Below, in pieces: positions 24,730-33,825 of a stretch of 64,000 bases of DNA; position 1 is the stretch's first letter; every line of letters begins with the position of its first letter. Source of the DNA: Tropicibacter naphthalenivorans (GTDB lineage Bacteria; Pseudomonadota; Alphaproteobacteria; Rhodobacterales; Rhodobacteraceae); the NCBI RefSeq assembly GCF_900176475.1, contig NZ_FWXX01000006.1, positions 124,001 through 188,000 on the forward strand, read 5' to 3'. A program made the translations under genes and the position numbers. The notes beneath the pieces were generated by a model that was given only the letters and a program-made list of their open reading frames with translations, ran no database searches and had not been told where the DNA came from.

Positions 24730-25473
24730 TCACGACGCCTCTTTTCGGCGCATCAGGTAGGTGTCCATGATCCAGCCGTGTTCCGCACGGGCACGCGCAC
24801 GGGTCTCGACGATCTGTTGCGCGACCTCTTGGACCGGCCCGTCAATCAGGATCTGTTCGGGCATCCCAAGGAACGCCCCCCACCAGATATGCGCCTCTTC
24901 GCTCAGATGCTGAAAGCTGGACAGCCCGTCGAGCATGACAACCAAGGTCTCTGCCTCGGGCGGCCAGCCGTAATCGCGCAGGCGCCGCCCCGTGGTGATG
25001 GTCACCGGGCCGTTCACCGTGTTCAGCGGGATGCAATGCGCCGCCGTCAGCGCCTGGATCGCGGTGATGCCGGGGATCACGCGCAGCTTGGGCGCGGGGG
25101 TCAGCCGCGTGGCGATGCGCATGGTGCTGTCGTACAGCGACGGATCGCCCCAGACCAACAGCGCCACGGGGCCAGAGACCTCGACCCCTTGCAAAGCGGC
25201 CTGCCAACGGCGCGCGATTTCATCGTGCCACGCGATGACCCGCTCTTGGTAGGGCAGCGCCGGGTCGCGCACAGGGTATTCGAACGGCACCACCTGCGCG
25301 TTTGACCCCGCCGCGTCCAGCAAGGTCCGGCGCAGGCCCGCCAGATCGTCTTTGCCCTCGCCCTTCTCAGGCACGAGGATCACCGAGGCTTCGCGCAAGG
25401 CTTGCATCCCCTCACCGGTCACATGCGACGGGCTGCCGCTGCCAATGCCCACCAGCCAAAGGTCTGTAATCAT
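24730..25473 (-). CDS. cobF: Precorrin-6A synthase (deacetylating) CobF
   Basis: A 247-aa SAM-dependent methyltransferase. It methylates C1 of precorrin-5 and releases acetate, a step specific to the aerobic pathway. The family opening DLWLVGIGSGSPSHVT, the VWGDPSLYDST loop and the VIPGITAIQALTAAH segment identify CobF. Its start overlaps the cobA stop (ATGA). It is the last gene of the long cob operon; the second riboswitch follows. Confidence 0.94.
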   Translation of the reverse strand: MITDLWLVGIGSGSPSHVTGEGMQALREASVILVPEKGEGKDDLAGLRRTLLDAAGSNAQVVPFEYPVRDPALPYQERVIAWHDEIARRWQAALQGVEVSGPVALLVWGDPSLYDSTMRIATRLTPAPKLRVIPGITAIQALTAAHCIPLNTVNGPVTITTGRRLRDYGWPPEAETLVVMLDGLSSFQHLSEEAHIWWGAFLGMPEQILIDGPVQEVAQQIVETRARARAEHGWIMDTYLMRRKEAS

Positions 25474-26207
25474 AGGACATCCTCCGGCATTTCTTCGGCC
25501 AGCGGCCCGTACAGGATCAGCGCCGCGCTGGTGCCGACCTCATCCGCCAGTTGCTCGGCCAAGGCGGCCATGGTGGTGCGGGTGATCTTTTGCTCGGGGC
25601 GGCTGACGTCCTCGGCGAGGATCGCAGGCGTGTTCGCGTCCAGCCCATGCTCTTGCAGTTGCGCCAGCAGCTTGGGGAAGGTCCGCTTGCCCATGAACAC
25701 CACGGTCGAGGCCTTGGGATCGGCCAGCGCGGCAAGGTTGGCATCATCGGGCAATTGTCCGGTCACGTCATGGCCGGTGACGAACTGCACCCGCCGCGCG
25801 TTGAGGCGCCGGGTCAGCGGAATGCCCGCCGCCGCTGCCGCCGCCACAGCAGAGGGGATGCCGGGGACCAGCTCGTAGGGGATTTTCTCGGCGCGCAGGG
25901 CGGTCAGCTCTTCTTCGAGACGGCCAAACAGCCCGCTGTCGCCGGATTTCAGCCGCACCACCCGCTGATGCGCCTGCGCGTAATCGACCAGCAGACGGCT
26001 CACATGGTCTTGCTTGGGCGAGGCGCGCCCGGCCCGTTTGCCCACGCCGATCAGGTCCGCACCGGGGGCGGCGTATTCAAGGATCGGCCCGGCGGACAGA
26101 TCGTCGAACAGGATCGCGTCGGCGCGTTTCAGCCGGTCCACGGCCTTGAGCGTCAGCAGCTCGGGATCGCCGGGACCAGAGCCGACGAAACTGACAAAAC
26201 CGGTCAT
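25470..26207 (-). CDS. cobA: Uroporphyrinogen-III C-methyltransferase CobA
   Basis: A 245-aa enzyme using two SAM to convert uroporphyrinogen III to precorrin-2, the entry step to corrins. SUMT motifs: FVGSGPGDPELLTLKA (6-21), RLKSGDSGLFGR (about 84-95, typical GDPxxFGR variant), VPGIPSAVAAAAAAGIPLT. It is not fused to a CysG-type oxidase domain. The start overlaps the cobB stop by four bases. Confidence 0.94.
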   Translation of the reverse strand: MTGFVSFVGSGPGDPELLTLKAVDRLKRADAILFDDLSAGPILEYAAPGADLIGVGKRAGRASPKQDHVSRLLVDYAQAHQRVVRLKSGDSGLFGRLEEELTALRAEKIPYELVPGIPSAVAAAAAAGIPLTRRLNARRVQFVTGHDVTGQLPDDANLAALADPKASTVVFMGKRTFPKLLAQLQEHGLDANTPAILAEDVSRPEQKITRTTMAALAEQLADEVGTSAALILYGPLAEEMPEDVL

Positions 26208-27520
26208 GGCTGTTCCTCTTCGGTGATAAGGTGAAAGAAGGTTCCGGTGACATGCCCGCGGGTCGAGCCTGTTTCCGGGACAGGGTTGCCGTCGGCGTCG
26301 CTGACCTGCGCCAGCGGGGCGTCGGGCTGATCGAGGATCGTCGAGTAGTGGAATTCATGCCCGCGCAGCTTATGGCCCGCGTCGAACCCCGGCATCGGGG
26401 CCTGTAGCACCGCCTGACGATACCCAAGGTGGAACTTGCGCTTTTCGTAGCTGGTCACAAGGCCCAGCAAGCCCGCCATCTGGTGGCGCGTGCCGTCCTT
26501 GTCGATCAAGGCTTCGCCCAAAGCCATGTAGCCGCCGCATTCGCCGTGCACCGGCTTGGTCTGTGCGTGCTGGCGCAGGCCCGTCAGGTAAGTCTGCGCG
26601 GCGGCGAGTTTGCCCGCGTGCAGCTCGGGGTAGCCACCGGGCAGCCAGACGATGTCGGCGCTGGGGTCCGGAGCCTCATCTGCCAGCGGCGAGAAAGGCA
26701 GGATTTCCGCGCCCGCCGCCCGCCAACCTTCGGTCAGATGCGGATAGGCAAAGGAAAACGCCGCATCCTGCGCAAGGGCGATGCGCTGCGCGGGGGGCTT
26801 GGGCAAAGGCCCGCCTTGCCCGGTGCGCGCGCCTTTCGCAGCGGCCTTGATCGCCTGCAAATCCACGTGTTCGCGCAGGAAGTCGGCGTAGCCTTTGATC
26901 GCCGCCTCAAGGTCGGGATGCTCGACCGCCTGGATCAGGCCAAGGTGCCGCTCTGGCAGGGCCAAATCGCCGCGCCGGGGCAAGACGCCAAGCACGGGCA
27001 GACCCGCCTTGTCCATCCCCAGCCGCGCCAGCCGTTCATGCCGGGGCGAGGCGACGCGGTTCAGGATCACCCCCGCGAAGGGCACGTCCGGGTTGTACAT
27101 CTTGAAGCCCAAAGCGGTCGCGGCGGCCGATTGCGCCTGCCCGCCCACGTCCAGCACCAAGACCACCGGCCAGCCCATGCGCTGCGCGGTCTCGGCGCTG
27201 CTGCCGTATCCGCTTTGACCGCGTGTGGCGACCCCGTCGAACAAACCCATGGACCCTTCAGCGACGCAGATGTCCGCGCCCTGCGCCTGTGCCGCAACCG
27301 CCCCCAGCAACCCCGGCCCCATGGCCCAGGTATCCAGGTTGAACGAAGGCCGCCCGCTCGCCGCCCGGTGAAAGGCCGGGTCGATGTAGTCAGGGCCGGA
27401 TTTGAACGCCTGCACCCGCAGCCCGTCGTCAGCTAGGGCGCGCAGCAGGCCCAGCATCACGGTGGTCTTGCCCGTCCCCGACGAGGGCGCGGAGACCAGA
27501 ACGCCCGGCATATTAGTCAT
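26204..27520 (-). CDS. cobB: Hydrogenobyrinic acid a,c-diamide synthase CobB
   Basis: A 438-aa ATP- and glutamine-dependent amidase. The N-terminal dethiobiotin-synthetase-like domain has [12 protein letters not shown] (about 9-20) and [12 protein letters not shown]. The C-terminal glutaminase domain has the nucleophile Cys in [12 protein letters not shown] chose ATG 27520, which overlaps cobM by eight bases; an ATG at 27511 would start at MPGVLV. It amidates the a and c side chains before cobalt insertion. Confidence 0.94.
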   Translation of the reverse strand: MTNMPGVLVSAPSSGTGKTTVMLGLLRALADDGLRVQAFKSGPDYIDPAFHRAASGRPSFNLDTWAMGPGLLGAVAAQAQGADICVAEGSMGLFDGVATRGQSGYGSSAETAQRMGWPVVLVLDVGGQAQSAAATALGFKMYNPDVPFAGVILNRVASPRHERLARLGMDKAGLPVLGVLPRRGDLALPERHLGLIQAVEHPDLEAAIKGYADFLREHVDLQAIKAAAKGARTGQGGPLPKPPAQRIALAQDAAFSFAYPHLTEGWRAAGAEILPFSPLADEAPDPSADIVWLPGGYPELHAGKLAAAQTYLTGLRQHAQTKPVHGECGGYMALGEALIDKDGTRHQMAGLLGLVTSYEKRKFHLGYRQAVLQAPMPGFDAGHKLRGHEFHYSTILDQPDAPLAQVSDADGNPVPETGSTRGHVTGTFFHLITEEEQP

Positions 27521-28307
27521 CCCCATGGCTCCAGCTGGCCCATGGGCTTTCGGCGCTTTGCGGGCGGTAACGGCGGTCGTAATCGACAGCGTAGAGACAG
27601 CTTTCGTCAAAACCTTCGCCCGCCAGCGCAGGCCCGACGAGGATCAGCGCGGTGCGGGTGATGCCTTCGCCCAGCTTGGCGGCAATGTCGGACAGCGTCG
27701 CGCGCACGATCTGCTGGTCGGGCCAGCTGGCGCGGTACACCACGGCGACCGGGCAATCGGCGCCATAGGCGGGGGTCAGATCGGCCACCACCTTGTCGAT
27801 GTTCTGCACCGACAGGTGGATCGCGAGGGTCGCGCCGGTGGCGGCGAAATTGGTCAGCGTCTCGCCCTCGGGCATGCTCGACGCGCGCCCCGGCGTCCGG
27901 GTCAGCACCACCGATTGCGCCAGCCCCGGCAGGGTCAGCTCGGCCCCCAAAGCGGCCGCGGCGGCGGCAAAGGACGGCACGCCGGGGGTCACGGACACCG
28001 GGATATTCAACGCCTTGAGGCGGCGAAGTTGCTCGCCCATGGCGGACCAGACCGACAGATCGCCCGAGTGCAGGCGCGCGACGTCCTGGCCTGCGTCATG
28101 CGCCGCTTTGATCTCGGCGATGATGTCATCCAGCGACATGGCGGCGGTGTTGACGATCTTGGCGTCCTTTGGGCAGTGGCCAAGGATCGCCTCGGGCACC
28201 AGCGAACCCGCGTACAGGCACACCGGGCAAGACGCGATGATATCACGCCCGCGCAGGGTCAAAAGGTCGGGCGCGCCGGGGCCGGCACCGATGAAATGAA
28301 CGGTCAT
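27513..28307 (-). CDS. cobM: Precorrin-4 C11-methyltransferase CobM
   Basis: A 264-aa SAM methyltransferase converting precorrin-4 to precorrin-5. [16 protein letters not shown] (5-20), [19 protein letters not shown] and [13 protein letters not shown] are characteristic of CobM/CbiF. The C-terminus ends in an extra [19 protein letters not shown] tail. Its start overlaps the cobE stop (ATGA). Confidence 0.95.
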   Translation of the reverse strand: MTVHFIGAGPGAPDLLTLRGRDIIASCPVCLYAGSLVPEAILGHCPKDAKIVNTAAMSLDDIIAEIKAAHDAGQDVARLHSGDLSVWSAMGEQLRRLKALNIPVSVTPGVPSFAAAAAALGAELTLPGLAQSVVLTRTPGRASSMPEGETLTNFAATGATLAIHLSVQNIDKVVADLTPAYGADCPVAVVYRASWPDQQIVRATLSDIAAKLGEGITRTALILVGPALAGEGFDESCLYAVDYDRRYRPQSAESPWASWSHGDD

Positions 28308-28672
28308 GGGGTCTCTCCAATGGCGATGGCGCAGGTGGCCATGCGGTCGGTGGATATCTGTCTGGGGGTCAGCAGCCGCGCGCCGGGGCCAGCGGCGGCA
28401 AGGGCGGCGGCTTCGGCAACGCTGCCGGTGGCAAAGCGGGCCTCGGCGGCGACGGAGTGTGTTTGCGTTTCAATCGCTTGTAGCGCGTCCTGCGAGACGG
28501 CGACGGTGGGCAGGTCCAACGTCTGCGCAAGGGATTGGAACACGGCAGAGGAGGCCTTTTCGGCAGCGGTCGCCAGATGCGTGGGCGCATGGGTTTGCCC
28601 CGCGCGCCTCAGCGCGTCGCGCAGGCTGTCCACGCCCGCCGCCTTGCGAAAACCAAAGCCCGCCACGATCAT
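28304..28672 (-). CDS. cobE: Cobalamin biosynthesis protein CobE
   Basis: A 122-aa protein starting [13 protein letters not shown], matching the C-terminal domain of CbiG (cobalamin_biosynthesis CobE/GbiG family). In the aerobic pathway CobE occurs as a small stand-alone protein whose precise role is unsettled. The start 28672 overlaps the cobL stop (ATGA); an ATG five codons upstream is less likely. Confidence 0.88.
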   Translation of the reverse strand: MIVAGFGFRKAAGVDSLRDALRRAGQTHAPTHLATAAEKASSAVFQSLAQTLDLPTVAVSQDALQAIETQTHSVAAEARFATGSVAEAAALAAAGPGARLLTPRQISTDRMATCAIAIGETP

Positions 28673-29868
28673 AGCGTCACGCTCCATTGCACGATGGGAT
28701 AGCTGGCCTTCCAGCCGCGTTTCGGGCCCAAGGGCTGGGCAGCGGCCAGTTCAATCCGCAAAAGATCGCCGCCAAGGCGCGCATGAGCGAGCGTCACCAG
28801 CGCTTCGCTTTCCAGCGTTACGGCGTTGGCGACAAGGCGCGTGCCTTGCGGCAGGGTGTCTTCGAGCCACGCCAGCAAGCCTTCGGACAGCCCGCCACCG
28901 ATGAACACCACGTCGGGCGGGGTCAGGCCGCTCAGCCCCTCGGGTGCGCTGCCGTGGATCACCTTTAGCCGGTCAACACCCAGCTTGGCGGCGTTGGCGG
29001 TGATACGCTCGGCACGGTCTGCGCGCGGTTCGATTGTGGTGGCGGTCAGGGTCGGATGGCTCAGCAGCCACTCGATGGCGATGGAGCCAGAGCCGCCGCC
29101 GATGTCCCACAGGTGCTCAAACGGGCGCGGCGCGAGGGCCGACAGGGTTAACGCCCGCACAGGCCGTTTCGTCATGGTGCCGTCGCTGTCGAACCACGCG
29201 TCCGCGCGGCCCGACGCCAAGGGCAAGACCGCGCCCGCGCCCTGCACCTCGACCGCGCAGCAGACCGGGTGGGAAAAGGCGACGTCGGGCAAGGCATCGG
29301 CCACCGCGTCGGTGCGGCGCATCCGCGGCCCGCCGAGGGCTTCGAGAACCGTCATGAAGGACGCGCCGAAGCCTTCGCCCGTCAGATAGTCCGCCAAGTC
29401 CCGCACAGCCGCGCCGTCGCGCAACAGCACGATCATCCGCGCACCGGGGGCCAAGGCGCTTCGCAACCGCGCCAAGGGGGCCGCGTGCAGGCCGAAACAG
29501 GCGGTCCGCTCCAACGGCCAGCCCATCTGGCTTGCGGCCAACGAAAACGTCGACGGACCCGGTAGGGCGACCCATTCCTGCGCTTCCAAGTGCCGCGTCA
29601 CGCTGGTGCCCGCGCCGAACCAGAACGGATCACCCGAGGCCAGCATCGCCACCCGCCGCCCGCGCAAAGCGAGCAACTGCGTGACGCCATCCGCGAACGG
29701 CACCGGCCAAGCGATCCTCTCGGCGTCCAAGGCGGGCAGCAAAGACAGATGCCGCGGCGGTCCCATGACGATTTCGGCGTTTTTCAAGGCGCTTAGGCTT
29801 GCGGGCGACAAGCCTTGTGGCGCATCTTCGCCCAGCCCGATGATATGCAACCAAGGAGCGTCAGTCAT
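28669..29868 (-). CDS. cobL: Precorrin-6Y C5,C15-methyltransferase (decarboxylating) CobL
   Basis: A 399-aa two-domain enzyme: an N-terminal CbiE-like methyltransferase (LHIIGLGEDAPQGLS, LASGDPFWFGAG, PGPSTFSLAASQMGWPL) and a C-terminal CbiT-like domain (LWDIGGGSGSIAIEW, about 247-262; VFIGGGLSEG). It methylates C5 and C15 and decarboxylates ring C acetate. Its ATG (29866-29868) overlaps the ATG of the divergent cobK by two bases in CATG. Confidence 0.95.
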   Translation of the reverse strand: MTDAPWLHIIGLGEDAPQGLSPASLSALKNAEIVMGPPRHLSLLPALDAERIAWPVPFADGVTQLLALRGRRVAMLASGDPFWFGAGTSVTRHLEAQEWVALPGPSTFSLAASQMGWPLERTACFGLHAAPLARLRSALAPGARMIVLLRDGAAVRDLADYLTGEGFGASFMTVLEALGGPRMRRTDAVADALPDVAFSHPVCCAVEVQGAGAVLPLASGRADAWFDSDGTMTKRPVRALTLSALAPRPFEHLWDIGGGSGSIAIEWLLSHPTLTATTIEPRADRAERITANAAKLGVDRLKVIHGSAPEGLSGLTPPDVVFIGGGLSEGLLAWLEDTLPQGTRLVANAVTLESEALVTLAHARLGGDLLRIELAAAQPLGPKRGWKASYPIVQWSVTL

Positions 29869-30622
29869 GGAGCCAAACCTGCTTATTCTGGGCGGCACAA
29901 CCGAGGCGACCGCCCTGTGCCGCGCCCTGCATGAGGCGGGGACCCGCGCGACCGTGTCGCTGGCGGGGCGGGTGGAACGACCCATCCGTCAGCCCTTGCC
30001 CTTGCGCGTGGGCGGTTTTGGCGGCGCAGAGGGCCTTGCCGCCTACCTGACCGCGCACAAGATCACCCATGTGATTGACGCGACGCACCCTTTCGCGGCG
30101 CAAATGAGCCGCAACGCGGTGGAGGCCTGCACCCTGACCAATACGCCGCTGATCGCCCTGACCCGCGCGCCGTGGACGCCCGAGGCGGGCGACGACTGGA
30201 CCCGCGTGCCGGACATCGCCGGGGCGGTCAAAGCGCTGGACCGCGCCCCCGAGCGTGTCATGCTGGCCGTGGGCCGGATGCACCTGCCCGAATTCGCGCC
30301 CAACCCCCAGCATTTCTACCTGCTGCGGCTGGTGGATGCGCCGGACACGCCCCCCGATTTCCCCGACCACTTCGTTCAGGTCGACCGAGGCCCGTTCAGC
30401 TATGACGGAGATCTGGCGCTGATGCGCGCGCATAAGATCACCATGGTCGTGTCCAAGAACTCTGGCGGCACCGGCGCGCAGGCCAAGCTGCTGGCCGCGC
30501 GGACGCTGGGCCTGCCGGTGGTCATGATCGACCGCCCTGCCCTGCCCGCCCGCGCCGAGGCGCACAGCGTTGCCGAAGTTCTGGGTTGGCTGGATCATAC
30601 GCCCACCGACCTCGGGGTGTAG
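29867..30622 (+). CDS. cobK: Precorrin-6A reductase CobK, on the strand opposite the cob operon
   Basis: A 251-aa NADPH-dependent reductase of the macrocycle. LLILGGTTEATALCRAL (5-21), HVIDATHPFAAQMSRNA (about 65-81), the AVGRMHLPEF segment and SKNSGGTGAQAKLLAA are CobK/CbiJ signatures. AAGGAG (about 29852-29857) precedes the ATG, within the 5' end of cobL read on the other strand. Its 3' end overlaps the end of cobJ by 28 bases. It therefore lies wholly between cobJ and cobL in antisense. Confidence 0.94.
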   Translation: MEPNLLILGGTTEATALCRALHEAGTRATVSLAGRVERPIRQPLPLRVGGFGGAEGLAAYLTAHKITHVIDATHPFAAQMSRNAVEACTLTNTPLIALTRAPWTPEAGDDWTRVPDIAGAVKALDRAPERVMLAVGRMHLPEFAPNPQHFYLLRLVDAPDTPPDFPDHFVQVDRGPFSYDGDLALMRAHKITMVVSKNSGGTGAQAKLLAARTLGLPVVMIDRPALPARAEAHSVAEVLGWLDHTPTDLGV

Positions 30623-31347
30623 ACGATGGGCGCGCCGTCGCGCTCGATGATCCGCGTGTTGGACGCGCCGACGATCACCATGGTGCGCATGTCCGCCATG
30701 TCCGGCGTGGCCTGATCCAAAGGGACCACGCGGATCGCCTGCTCGGGCGTGGACACGGCGCGGGCAAAGATCACCGGACGCTGATCCCCGGCCGCCTCGT
30801 TAAGGATTTGCAGCGTTTTGACAAAGCCTTCGGGCCGCGATTTGGAGCGGGGATTGTAAAACGCCATGGCAAAGTCGCCCTCGACCGCCAGACGCAGGCG
30901 CTTTTCGATCAGCGACCACGGCTTGAGGTTGTCGCTGAGGTTAATGGCGCAGAAGTCATGCCCCAAGGGCGCGCCCGCCGCCGCCGCCGCCGCGAGCATC
31001 GCGGTGATGCCCGGTAGAACTTGGATATCCAAATTGCGCCACGCCTCTGGCCCCGCCTCGACCGCCTCGTAAACCGCTGCCGCCATTGCGAAAACGCCCG
31101 GATCGCCCGAAGAGACGACGACCACGCGCTTGCCCTCGGCGGCCATTTCCAGCGCATGGCGCGACCGGTCGATTTCCACCCGGTTGTCCGACGGATGCAG
31201 CGTCAGGCCGGGGCGCTCTGCCACCCGCGCCACGTAAGGGATGTAGCCCACCACGTCCGTCGCCTCGGCCAGCGCGGCGTCCACCTGCGGCGTCACCAAA
31301 TCGCTTGCGCCGGGGCCAAGCCCGGCAATCTTGACCCATCCGCTCAT
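30595..31347 (-). CDS. cobJ: Precorrin-3B C17-methyltransferase CobJ
   Basis: A 250-aa ring-contraction methyltransferase. VKIAGLGPGASDLVTPQ (5-21), VVSSGDPGVFAMA, VLPGITAMLAAAAAAGAPLGHDF and MAFYNPRSKSR are characteristic of CobJ/CbiH. The start overlaps the cobI stop (ATGA). It is the last gene before the antisense cobK. Confidence 0.95.
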   Translation of the reverse strand: MSGWVKIAGLGPGASDLVTPQVDAALAEATDVVGYIPYVARVAERPGLTLHPSDNRVEIDRSRHALEMAAEGKRVVVVSSGDPGVFAMAAAVYEAVEAGPEAWRNLDIQVLPGITAMLAAAAAAGAPLGHDFCAINLSDNLKPWSLIEKRLRLAVEGDFAMAFYNPRSKSRPEGFVKTLQILNEAAGDQRPVIFARAVSTPEQAIRVVPLDQATPDMADMRTMVIVGASNTRIIERDGAPIVYTPRSVGV

Positions 31348-32072
31348 GGTCTGCGCCCCTGTCCGTGCACGATGATGATAGAGAAATACGGCGTCACGCG
31401 GCCTTCGACGTCGGCCAGTTTGTGCACCGTCTGGTTCGGCATCGAGGCGTATTCCACCAGCCAAGCGTCGTCGTATTTGCCCGCCGCTTTCAGCGCGCCG
31501 ACCACCTTGTCGATGTTGCGCCCGATCTTCATCACCACCAGCGCGTCGGTGGTCTGCATCCGGGCGCGCATCTCTGCCTCGTTCAGCGTGCCCATGAGCA
31601 CGGTCAAGACGTCGTCACCCCAGGTGATCGGCTCTCCGGTCGCGGTCCACGCCGCCGCCATCCCGGTGATCGCGGGCACCACCTGCACCGGCACATGATC
31701 GCGCACGCGGGTGTAGATGTGCATGAAAGAGCCGAAAAAGAACGGGTCCCCTTCGCTGAGCACCACCACGTCCTCGCCGCCCTCGGCCAGCGCGCGCAGA
31801 TGGGCCGACGCCTCTTCGTAGAAGGCCGACAGCGCCTGATTGTAGCGCGGATCGGTCAGCGGAATCTCGGTCGTGACGGGGTAGTCCATCGGGTATTCCA
31901 CCACGTCCTCGCGCAGCAGCCCGTCGATGATCTTGCGCGCCTGACCCGTGCGCCCCGCCTTGCGGAAAAACGCCACGTGTTTCGCCCCGGTCAGCAGACG
32001 GTGGGCGCGCACGCTCATCAGGTCGGGATCGCCCGGCCCAAGACCCACGCCATGGATCGTCCCAACACTCAT
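31344..32072 (-). CDS. cobI: Precorrin-2 C20-methyltransferase CobI
   Basis: A 242-aa SAM methyltransferase making precorrin-3A. IHGVGLGPGDPDLMSVRA (6-23), VVLSEGDPFFFGSFMHI and VVPAITGMAAAWTATG identify it. It overlaps cobH and cobJ by four bases on each side, in line with a single translation unit. Confidence 0.95.
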   Translation of the reverse strand: MSVGTIHGVGLGPGDPDLMSVRAHRLLTGAKHVAFFRKAGRTGQARKIIDGLLREDVVEYPMDYPVTTEIPLTDPRYNQALSAFYEEASAHLRALAEGGEDVVVLSEGDPFFFGSFMHIYTRVRDHVPVQVVPAITGMAAAWTATGEPITWGDDVLTVLMGTLNEAEMRARMQTTDALVVMKIGRNIDKVVGALKAAGKYDDAWLVEYASMPNQTVHKLADVEGRVTPYFSIIIVHGQGRRP

Positions 32073-32698
32073 TCCGCGTAGCTCGCGATGGCGTTGATCG
32101 CCGCGACGGTGATGGCGCTGCCGCCGAGGCGCCCTTCGACGATCAGCGACGGGACCGGCTGCGCCTCCCACAGGGCGTCCTTGCTCTCGCGCGCGCCGAC
32201 AAAGCCCACGGGGCAGCCGATGATCGCCGCGGGGCGCGGGCAGTCCGGGTCTTCGAGCATGTTGAGCAGGTGGAACAGCGCGGTGGGCGCGTTGCCGATG
32301 GCGACCAAAGCGCCCTCCAGATGGGGCCGCCACAGTTCCAAAGCTGCGGCGCTGCGGGTGTTGCTCATGTCCTTGGCCATCTGCGGCACGGCGGGATCGC
32401 GCAGGGTGCAGATCACCGGGTTGTCGGCGGGCAGACGCGGGCGCGTGACGCCTTCGGACACCATATAAGCGTCGCACAGGATCGCCGCGCCATTGGCCAG
32501 AGCGGCGCGCGCCGCGGTGGCGAAATCGGGCGACATATGGACGAACTTTTCCAGCCCCACCATGCCTGCGGCATGGATCATGCGCACGGTGATCGGCTCT
32601 TCTTCGGGGGTGAACCGCGCCAGATCCGCCTCGCGGCGAATGGTGGCAAAGGATTCCTTGTAGATGGCCGCGCCATTGGTTTCGTAGGTGTAGGGCAT
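32069..32698 (-). CDS. cobH: Precorrin-8X methylmutase CobH
   Basis: A 209-aa enzyme moving the C11 methyl to C12 to give hydrogenobyrinic acid. The catalytic His lies in RMIHAAGMVG (about residues 39-48), and VTRPRLP, MAKDMSNTRSAAALE and IGNAPTALFHLL are conserved. It starts five bases after cobG. Confidence 0.95.
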   Translation of the reverse strand: MPYTYETNGAAIYKESFATIRREADLARFTPEEEPITVRMIHAAGMVGLEKFVHMSPDFATAARAALANGAAILCDAYMVSEGVTRPRLPADNPVICTLRDPAVPQMAKDMSNTRSAAALELWRPHLEGALVAIGNAPTALFHLLNMLEDPDCPRPAAIIGCPVGFVGARESKDALWEAQPVPSLIVEGRLGGSAITVAAINAIASYAE

Positions 32699-32703
32699 GG
32701 GCG

Positions 32704-33825
32704 TCAGAAGTCTCCGGACAGCAAGTCTTCGGGCGTGAGCCCGGTTTTCTGGGGCGTATCGCTGGCAAGGCCACGCGTCACGAGGTCAAAACGTCCCGCG
32801 TTCCCGACCAAGGTCAGATCGGCGGGGGTGGTGCGGGCGCAGCCCTTGGGGCAGCCCGAGATGTGCAATGTGCCGGTCACGCGCGGGGCCAGCGCGCGGG
32901 CGATGTCGCGCGTGGTCACCGAAGCCGAAGGGCACAGCGGCGCGCCGGGGCAGGCATCGACGCGGGTTAACGGGTCGTTTGGCACGGTCAGAAAGGCAGC
33001 GTCGCGCGGCATCTCGGCCCCTTCGAGCAAAAAGACCCGCCACGGGGTGACGCGCAAGGCGTGCGCCCCGGTCTCGCGCAGGGCCGCCGCGTCGATCTGG
33101 CCAAACGGCGCGCCGATCAAAACGCCCTCGGGCCGTTTGCCGATCTGCGGGCGCGAGGCAGAGGCGCGCGGCGCGGTGGTCTGCCACGTCTCGGGCAGCA
33201 AGTTCACAGCTGTGACAAGGCCCATGCGGCGGCGATCCGGCGTGCGGTGGGCGTTGAACCACTCGGCCATCTCGATCAGCGCATCAATCGCCGTCTCGGG
33301 CGTCACCGGACAGCCCAAGGCTACGCCATCGGCGCGCAGGATCAGCCCGTCGTCCGCGCGTTCAAACCGGAAATCCGCCGGGTCGCGCGTCAGCAAAGGC
33401 GCATCGCCGCAATCCACCGCAAAGCCGACCTTGGGCGGCAGCTGGGGCAGGTCCGCCAGCCGCGCCATCAGATCGGTGGTCAGGCGATGCGTCACATCCC
33501 CAGCCGTCCAGAACGGCGAAATCAGGATATTGCGCCGCCCCTCCAGGCCCGGATCAGCGTCCAGCAGGCCAAGCGCATTCAGCCCGTCCAGCAGCGCCGC
33601 ATGATCGCCCTCGGCCACCCCGCGCACTTGCAGGTTCGCCCGGTTCGTCAGGTCCAGCGCGCCAGAGCCATAGCGGATCGCCAGATCACACAGCCCCACG
33701 ACCTGCGCGCCGTCCAGCCGCCCGAACTGCGGGCGCACCCGCACAACCAAACCATCGGCGGACATCATCGGGCGGTAGGCTCCGGGGCACCAGCCCTTGA
33801 CGCTGGGGGCGACTGCGGTGGTCAT
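32704..33825 (-). CDS. cobG: Precorrin-3B synthase CobG
   Basis: A 373-aa oxygen-dependent hydroxylase of the sulfite/nitrite-reductase fold. It opens VKGWCPGAYRPM; LTNRANLQVRGV lies in the first repeat; the 4Fe-4S cysteines are CPGAPLCPSA (about 293-302) and SGCPKGCA (about 331-338). It makes precorrin-3B, so the pathway here is the aerobic one. The start 33825 (MTTAVAPSV) overlaps the cobN stop; longer in-frame starts inside cobN are less likely. Confidence 0.93.
   Translation of the reverse strand: MTTAVAPSVKGWCPGAYRPMMSADGLVVRVRPQFGRLDGAQVVGLCDLAIRYGSGALDLTNRANLQVRGVAEGDHAALLDGLNALGLLDADPGLEGRRNILISPFWTAGDVTHRLTTDLMARLADLPQLPPKVGFAVDCGDAPLLTRDPADFRFERADDGLILRADGVALGCPVTPETAIDALIEMAEWFNAHRTPDRRRMGLVTAVNLLPETWQTTAPRASASRPQIGKRPEGVLIGAPFGQIDAAALRETGAHALRVTPWRVFLLEGAEMPRDAAFLTVPNDPLTRVDACPGAPLCPSASVTTRDIARALAPRVTGTLHISGCPKGCARTTPADLTLVGNAGRFDLVTRGLASDTPQKTGLTPEDLLSGDF

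Noticed and set aside
29606-29866. N-terminally extended cobK
   Set aside because: The extension is antisense to cobL and the conserved start MEPNLLILGG has its own AAGGAG.
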